A stretch of DNA of 64,000 nt, taken from the NCBI RefSeq assembly GCF_029945925.1, contig NZ_JAQSDN010000035.1, positions 62,001-126,000 on the forward strand, written 5' to 3'. The translations under genes and the position numbers were made by a program. Under the pieces are notes generated by a model. That model was not told the DNA's origin. It saw nothing but the letters and a program-made list of their open reading frames with translations, and ran no database searches. How positions within the stretch are numbered: position 1 is the first letter of the stretch; every line of letters begins with the position of its first letter. This stretch comes from Polaromonas sp. GTDB taxonomy: Bacteria > Pseudomonadota > Gammaproteobacteria > Burkholderiales > Burkholderiaceae_C. Of this stretch, positions 59,141-64,000 are shown piece after piece.

Positions 59141-60231
59141 ACACCCCGACCGCCCGGCAGGCCCCAGCGCTGCCGGCGCGCCCCCTGATCGCCCTGACTG
59201 CGCTGGTGACCATGGCCCATGTCCTGCTGCTGCAGGCGGCGCCGCTGGCGTGGGGGCCGGTGCCCGACCCGCAGGCGACGCCGCCACGCCCTTTCATCAC
59301 GCGAACGCTGGAGATCAAGCCGGAACCGGTCGTGGCCAGCGCGCCCGCAGCCACGCCGGTGCGCCCGCGCCCGGTCCGGCGCCGCGCCCCTGTTTCACAA
59401 GAAAATCGGGCACCAACCCCCGATTCGACTGCGCCAGCAGCTATCGAATCGATAGCGCCATCAGCCGATGACAGCACAAGCCCAGTCGACCCACAGACCC
59501 CGCCACCAGAGATCACCGCAACCACCACCGAACCGGTCGCGCCCACGCCCGTGGAAGCAGCGCCGCCTCCCCTGCCAGGCGCCAGCACGGCCCTGACCAT
59601 CCCCGGCTCGGTGCGCCTGAAATACGCGATGACGGGCCGATCCAAAAACATGGACTACAGCGCCTTTGCCCAGCTCGACTGGCTGCAGGACGGCGAGACC
59701 TACGACGCCAAAATGGTGGTCAGCGCCCTGTTCCTGGGATCGCGCAGCATGACCAGCAGCGGCCGCATCACTGCCGACGGCCTCGCGCCGACGCGTTTTC
59801 TGGACAAGTCCCGCAGCGAACGCGCCGCCCATTTCCAGGCCGACAAGGGCACGATCAGCTTCAGTGCCAACACGCCCGACGCCCCCTGGCGGCGCGGCGC
59901 GCAAGACCGCCTGAGTGTTTTCCTGCAACTGGGCAGTCTGCTGGCCGGCGCCCCGGCCAGCTACCCGGTCGGCGCCAGCGTGTCGCTGTACACCGCCGGC
60001 CCGCGCGAGGCCGACACCTGGACCTTCTCGGTCGAGTCCGAGGAAACCCTCCAGCTGCCCGCTGGCGAGGCGGCCACGCTCAAGCTCACGCGCAAGCCGC
60101 AGCGCGACTACGACCAGACCGTCGAAATCTGGTTCGCGCCGTCCATGGACTACCTGCCGGTACGCAACCGCATCACCCAGCACAACGGCGACTTCGTCGA
60201 CCAGCAACTGCGCGTGGTCGAGAAACCCTGA
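59137..60231 (+). CDS. DUF3108 membrane-anchored protein
   Basis: This 364-residue protein has an N-terminal membrane anchor (about residues 18-38), a long Pro/Ala/Thr-rich linker to about residue 150, and a C-terminal DUF3108 domain (GRSKNMDYSAFAQLDWLQDG, DQTVEIWFAPSMDYLPVRNRI). The layout resembles periplasm-spanning proteins such as TonB. A perfect 17-bp palindrome (59440-59456) lies in the linker coding sequence. Confidence 0.8.
   Translation: MNTPTARQAPALPARPLIALTALVTMAHVLLLQAAPLAWGPVPDPQATPPRPFITRTLEIKPEPVVASAPAATPVRPRPVRRRAPVSQENRAPTPDSTAPAAIESIAPSADDSTSPVDPQTPPPEITATTTEPVAPTPVEAAPPPLPGASTALTIPGSVRLKYAMTGRSKNMDYSAFAQLDWLQDGETYDAKMVVSALFLGSRSMTSSGRITADGLAPTRFLDKSRSERAAHFQADKGTISFSANTPDAPWRRGAQDRLSVFLQLGSLLAGAPASYPVGASVSLYTAGPREADTWTFSVESEETLQLPAGEAATLKLTRKPQRDYDQTVEIWFAPSMDYLPVRNRITQHNGDFVDQQLRVVEKP
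59440..59456. repeat. 17-bp dispersed palindrome, copy 6 (perfect, in DUF3108 linker)
   Basis: GCTATCGA-A-TCGATAGC is a perfect inverted repeat within coding sequence for the Pro-rich linker, where insertion would be tolerated. Confidence 0.6.
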
Positions 60232-60318
60232 CATCCGCAGGCGCCAGCGCGTTTCTTTTCCTTCACGATGTGATTTTTTTGGCATTTCAGGGCATTTCGG
60301 GGATTAACCCTGTGGGTC

Positions 60319-60346
60319 TTGAACTCCGCCCGGCCGTTGATATATG
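60319..60346 (+). promoter_or_regulatory. candidate promoter of the DUF3567 gene
   Basis: TTGAAC (60319-60324) is followed after 16 bases by TATATG (60341-60346), about 20 bases before the DUF3567 start. Confidence 0.4.
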
Positions 60347-60368
60347 AGTACCAGAAGGAAACCACATC

Positions 60369-60650
60369 ATGCAAATGCTCTACGACTCCGAATCCTTTGC
60401 CGTGGTGCAGATTCATGCCAATGCCCCGGAAGAGTCTGCGCCCGCACCGGCCGTGCCCCAGCTCGTGCGCAACGGCTTTGAAATTGTCGACAAACGCTCC
60501 GGCAAGGAGGTCTATCTGGACGGATCCTGGGCCGAGCTGTTCCAGCAGCGTCTGAACGTCTGGCAGAAAAACACGCCGACGCAGGAAGAAGTCGAGGACA
60601 TGCTCGAAAGTTATGCCGAACTGGCGCACACGCCGGTGGGGCTGCACTGA
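60369..60650 (+). CDS. DUF3567 family protein
   Basis: This 93-residue protein is a small acidic DUF3567 protein (MQMLYDSESFAVVQIHANAP, GFEIVDKRSGKEVYLDGSWA). From memory, it is frequent in Burkholderiales and its function is unknown. AAGGA lies 9 bases before the ATG. Confidence 0.8.
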   Translation: MQMLYDSESFAVVQIHANAPEESAPAPAVPQLVRNGFEIVDKRSGKEVYLDGSWAELFQQRLNVWQKNTPTQEEVEDMLESYAELAHTPVGLH

Positions 60651-60823
60651 CGACTGCCGTGCAGACGTCGGTCCCGGATCGGGTCCCCGACGATTCCTGA
60701 AGGTCATTGACGGCCTTAAGGCAGGGTTAAGGGACGCCATGTAACATTTGTTTGCATCGGCCAGCTGCCGAAGCGATGGCAACGGGTGCCGCCGCCACCT
60801 CCCTGCCCCAGGACAACCTGACC

Positions 60824-61963
60824 ATGACTCTTTCTTTTCCCCGACTGCTTGCCGGTTGCCTTGTGCTGTGCGCGCACTGGGCTGGAGCCACTGACGGCGT
60901 CACCCCACGCCAGATCCTGGTTGGCCAGAACATCACGCTGCAGGGCGGAAAAAACGACTACGGCAAGGCGGTGCAGGACGGTATCCAGACCTACCTGCAG
61001 GCGGTCAACGCCCGCGGTGGCGTCAACGGACGGCAGGTCGTGCTCCAGACGCTGGACGATGACAACCAGTCGGCAAAAGCCGAGGCCAATGCCCGGCAGC
61101 TTGTGGGGCAAGACAAGGTGTTCATCCTGTTCGGCTCGATCGAAGGCGGTCCTTCCACCGCCGTGATGAAAGCCGCGGTGGACCTGAACGTGCCCTTCTT
61201 TGGCCCCATCGCCGGCTCCCCCACCTTGCGCCGCCCGCATCAGCCGCTGGTTTTTCCGGTGCGCACCGAGCATCGCGAAGAGTTCCGCGCACTGCTCGAC
61301 TACGCGAAGAAAACCGGGACCACGCGTGTGGCCTTTGTCCGTTCCGACTCCGAGACCGGCCTGCAACACCTGGAGAACATCAGGCTGCTGTGCCGGGACC
61401 TGGGCATGGAGCTGGTGGTGGACCTGCCCTTCAAATCCGATGTGAGCGATGCGCAGATCGGCCAGATGGCCCAGCGTATCGCCACGACCAACGCCCAGGT
61501 GGTGATCAACCACGGTGGCGCCGGCGTGTATGAACGGCTGATTCGCCAGGCCCGCAAGCAGGGCGGGCGTGCCACCTTCAGCGGCGTGAATTCAGGCTCG
61601 ACACAACTCGCCAAAAACCTGGGTGAACTCGCGCACGGCATGGTGTTTTCCCAGGTGGTGCCCAGCCCGTGGGAGCGCAAGACAGGCATCACGCGCGAGT
61701 ACCAGGAAGAATTCGCGCGCCTGAAGCCCGGACAGGAGTTCTCTTACGGCAGCCTGGAAGGCTACCTGACGGCCAAGGCCCTGGTCGCCGCCCTGCGGCT
61801 GGCCGGCAACGAACCGACCCGCGACAGCTTTGTACGCGGCCTGCACAACGCCGGCAGCATCGACCTGAACGGCCTGCGGGCCAGCTACCTGCCCGGCTCG
61901 CATACCGGCATGACGCTGGTGGATCTGGCTATCGTCACACGCGACGGCAAATTCCGGCATTAA
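60824..61963 (+). CDS. LivJ-type ABC substrate-binding protein (orphan)
   Basis: This 379-residue protein has a signal peptide (cleavage after GAT near residue 23) and the periplasmic-binding type 1 fold of branched-chain amino acid receptors (QNITLQGGKNDYGKAVQDGI, LDDDNQSAKAEANARQLVGQ). No permease or ATPase genes are adjacent, so it either uses distant transporter parts or serves as a sensor. It converges on the AbrB gene with 9 bases between stops. Confidence 0.85.
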   Translation: MTLSFPRLLAGCLVLCAHWAGATDGVTPRQILVGQNITLQGGKNDYGKAVQDGIQTYLQAVNARGGVNGRQVVLQTLDDDNQSAKAEANARQLVGQDKVFILFGSIEGGPSTAVMKAAVDLNVPFFGPIAGSPTLRRPHQPLVFPVRTEHREEFRALLDYAKKTGTTRVAFVRSDSETGLQHLENIRLLCRDLGMELVVDLPFKSDVSDAQIGQMAQRIATTNAQVVINHGGAGVYERLIRQARKQGGRATFSGVNSGSTQLAKNLGELAHGMVFSQVVPSPWERKTGITREYQEEFARLKPGQEFSYGSLEGYLTAKALVAALRLAGNEPTRDSFVRGLHNAGSIDLNGLRASYLPGSHTGMTLVDLAIVTRDGKFRH

Positions 61964-61972
61964 AGCCGGGAT

Positions 61973-63031
61973 TCATGGCGCCGGATAAAGCCAGCGGTAC
62001 AGCGGCGCCACCAGAATGAGTACAGCCACGAGCCGGCACACCTGAAACGCCGTGACCACCGGCACACCGAGCTGCAACACCTTGGCGGTGATGGCCATCT
62101 CGGCGATGCCGCCCGGGGAGGTGCCCAGAATCAGCGTGGCCAGCGGCAGGCCGGTGACCCATGCCAGCAACGCGGCGAAGCCGCTGCAGAGCACCAGCAT
62201 GACCAGGGTACCCAGCACCACCGAAGCCATCCAGCGCGGCGCGGCGTGCAGAAAGGTCGGGGAAAACCGCACACCCAGCCCCACGGCAATCAGCAGTTGT
62301 GCGGTATTGGTCAACCAGGGCGGAATGCCCGACAGGTGCAGGCTGGCCATGGTCAGGCCCATGGTCACCAGCAGCGGCCCCATGAACCAGGGGTTGGCCC
62401 GGCCCAGCCGCAGCATCAGCCAGGCACCCGCGGCGGTGGCCCCGGCCAGCGCGGCCAGGCCCGGCCCGTTCACCGCGCGCAGCACCGGCGGGTTCAGGTC
62501 CAGGCCATGCAGGCCGCTGAACTGCATCGCAAAGGGAATGGTCACCGTGACCAGCAGCAGCCGCAGGCTGTGGGAGGCCGCCACCAGGTCGGTGCGCGCA
62601 TGGGCGCGTTCGGCCAGCAGGGTCATCTCGGAAGCGCCGCCTATGGCACTCGCAAAATAACTGGTGGCGCGCATCGCCGGCGCCGGCACGCCGGGCATGC
62701 GCGGTGCATTGACACGGTGCAGCCAGCCGCCGAAGGCCAGGCCCAGCCCCAGCGCCCAGACAATCGCCAGGGCGATGGCCCACCACAGGCTGCCCACCAG
62801 CGCGGTCACCTGCGGCGTGAAGTACAGGCCCAGCGCCGTACCGATCACCCACTGCCCGGTGTTGTTCAGCGGCCGCCAGCTGGCGGTCGGCGCGCCGGCG
62901 ATCGAGGCGCAGGCCGTGGCCAGCAGCGGACCGATCATCCACGGCAGGGGCGTGCCGATCCAGACGCAGAGCCAGGCGCCGGCCAGCGCCAGCAACAGGG
63001 TGAAAACAACATGAAAGGGCTTGAGACGCAT
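61973..63031 (-). CDS. AbrB-family transporter
   Basis: This 352-residue protein is a ten-helix membrane protein made of two AbrB duplicates (WIGTPLPWMIGPLL and NPWFMGPLLVTMGLTMASLH, plus TSPGGIAEMAITAKVL). These are putative transporters, sometimes called ammonia monooxygenase regulators by mistake. The start is uncertain: ATG 63031 has no clear Shine-Dalgarno, and GTG 63082 is an alternative. Confidence 0.82.
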   Translation of the reverse strand: MRLKPFHVVFTLLLALAGAWLCVWIGTPLPWMIGPLLATACASIAGAPTASWRPLNNTGQWVIGTALGLYFTPQVTALVGSLWWAIALAIVWALGLGLAFGGWLHRVNAPRMPGVPAPAMRATSYFASAIGGASEMTLLAERAHARTDLVAASHSLRLLLVTVTIPFAMQFSGLHGLDLNPPVLRAVNGPGLAALAGATAAGAWLMLRLGRANPWFMGPLLVTMGLTMASLHLSGIPPWLTNTAQLLIAVGLGVRFSPTFLHAAPRWMASVVLGTLVMLVLCSGFAALLAWVTGLPLATLILGTSPGGIAEMAITAKVLQLGVPVVTAFQVCRLVAVLILVAPLYRWLYPAP

Positions 63032-63132
63032 CCGGGGCGGAAAAAAGTAAGGGGGCAGGGCATTGGCCGGCCAGACAGCCACCGGCTATGAGATGGGTCT
63101 AGTATCGCCCTGAGAATCTCTCTGAGAATGCC

Positions 63133-64000
63133 ATGAACACCGCCCCACCCTCCCTCCAGAACACACGCCGGGGCCTTGCCGTCCTGGTCCCGCTGCTGCT
63201 CGTGCTGCTGGCCGCCTGCGCCAGGGTGCCCGAGCCCCGGCTGTTTCCGCATGCGCCCAATGACATCACGGCACGCACCGAGGCCCTGCTGCCCGCGGAT
63301 GTGATCCTGCTCGGCGAACAGCATGATGCAGCCGAGCACCAGGACATTCAGCGGCAGGTCATCGAGTACCTGGCGGTGCGCGGCCGGCTGGCCGCCGTGG
63401 CGCTGGAGATGGCCGAGGCCGGCACCAGCACCGCAGCCCTGAAATCGAACAGCACCCAGCTGCAGGTGCAGGCCGCCCTGGGCTGGAACAACAAGAGCTG
63501 GCCCTGGGCGGCGTATGGTCCGGCGGTGATGGCTGCCGTCAAGGCCGGCGTGCCGGTGCTGGGCGCCAACCTGCCGGCGGCGCAGATGCGCGAAGCCATG
63601 GCTGACAGCCGGCTGGACCAGCCCCTGCCCGGCCCCGCGCTCAAGGCCCAGCAGCAGCTGATACGCATCGGCCATTGCGGCTTGTTGCCGGAAGATCGAA
63701 TTTCCCCGATGACACGCATCCAGATCGCGCGCGACGTCCGCATGGCGCGCACGGTGCAGCAGGCGGCCTTGCCCGGAAAAACAGCGGTGTTGCTGGCCGG
63801 CAGCGGCCATGTCAACCGCACGCTGGGCGTGCCCCAGCACCTGCCGCCCGGCCTCAACGCCAAGGCTGTCCAGCTGCGCGCCGGTCCGGCAACAAGCGCA
63901 CCGGATGCGCGCCAGGAGGCTGAAAGCCTGGCCGCATTTGATGTGGTCTGGCCGACACCCGCGGTTCCCGAGCAGGACTATTGCGCAACCTTGAAGGAAA
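63133..64000 (+). CDS. ChaN-family lipoprotein (3' truncated by window)
   Basis: The frame is open to the right edge, giving 289 visible residues. A lipoprotein signal ends in LVLLAAC near residue 29. ADVILLGEQHDAAEHQ near residue 57 and AVLLAGSGHVNRTLGVP near residue 228 are ChaN hallmarks. ChaN proteins bind haem and are linked to iron uptake. The start is divergent from the AbrB gene with about 100 bases between. Confidence 0.85.
   Translation, partial: MNTAPPSLQNTRRGLAVLVPLLLVLLAACARVPEPRLFPHAPNDITARTEALLPADVILLGEQHDAAEHQDIQRQVIEYLAVRGRLAAVALEMAEAGTSTAALKSNSTQLQVQAALGWNNKSWPWAAYGPAVMAAVKAGVPVLGANLPAAQMREAMADSRLDQPLPGPALKAQQQLIRIGHCGLLPEDRISPMTRIQIARDVRMARTVQQAALPGKTAVLLAGSGHVNRTLGVPQHLPPGLNAKAVQLRAGPATSAPDARQEAESLAAFDVVWPTPAVPEQDYCATLKE

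Noticed and set aside
60712..60721. GCCTTAAGGC perfect 10-bp palindrome before the LivJ-type gene
   Set aside because: It is short and far from any recognised promoter, so chance cannot be excluded.

Overview
The window looks like chromosome of a betaproteobacterium of the order Burkholderiales, most likely family Comamonadaceae (Polaromonas, Rhodoferax or a relative). The basis is high GC content, a PhaM-type PHA granule protein, DUF3567, DUF2145 and FIST genes typical of that order, a lysophospholipid transporter-acyltransferase fusion, and dispersed palindromic repeats. This is inference from gene content; no database search was possible.

Bases 1-11700 are accessory DNA. A same-strand run holds the 3' end of a RecQ-like helicase carrying a phosphoribosyltransferase domain, a DprA-like protein, a type I restriction-modification methyltransferase subunit, an HTH-GIY-YIG protein, a second methyltransferase subunit, the specificity subunit and the restriction subunit, nearly all overlapping or abutting. 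A transposase remnant and a convergent ClpP-fold serine protease (SDH proteinase type) follow. The block stops at the 3' end of an initiator tRNA-Met gene, a plausible island boundary.

Bases 11793-20746 (minus strand) are the spc and alpha ribosomal operons from rplN to rplQ, including secY, infA, rpmJ and rpoA, with a good sigma70 promoter upstream of rplN. The S10 genes that usually precede rplN are absent here; the neighbour is the glycerol cluster.

Bases 21071-31492 are a glycerol regulon: an ABC transporter (glpSTPQUV) plus glpD on the minus strand, divergent from the repressor glpR and glycerol kinase glpK. Glycerol is imported, phosphorylated and oxidised to dihydroxyacetone phosphate.

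Bases 31558-42566 carry housekeeping and stress genes: a TAT-exported phytase-like protein, proC, ubiA, dps, oxyR, a toxin-antitoxin pair lodged between oxyR and recG, recG, queA, tgt and an aldo-keto reductase. Bases 42649-50832 hold poorly characterised envelope genes, an MFS-acyltransferase fusion and a CREST-like membrane hydrolase with a divergent XRE regulator. Bases 50968-64000 contain a FIST sensor protein, a glutathione transferase, PhaM, an enoyl-CoA hydratase, a TraR/DksA-like zinc finger, a VOC protein, MarC, a fumarylacetoacetate hydrolase divergent from an IclR regulator, DUF3108 and DUF3567 proteins, an orphan LivJ-type binding protein, an AbrB-family permease and a ChaN-like lipoprotein that runs off the right edge.

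Two dispersed repeat families deserve attention: a 17-bp palindrome with at least six copies, and a longer GC-rich intergenic element with at least three.
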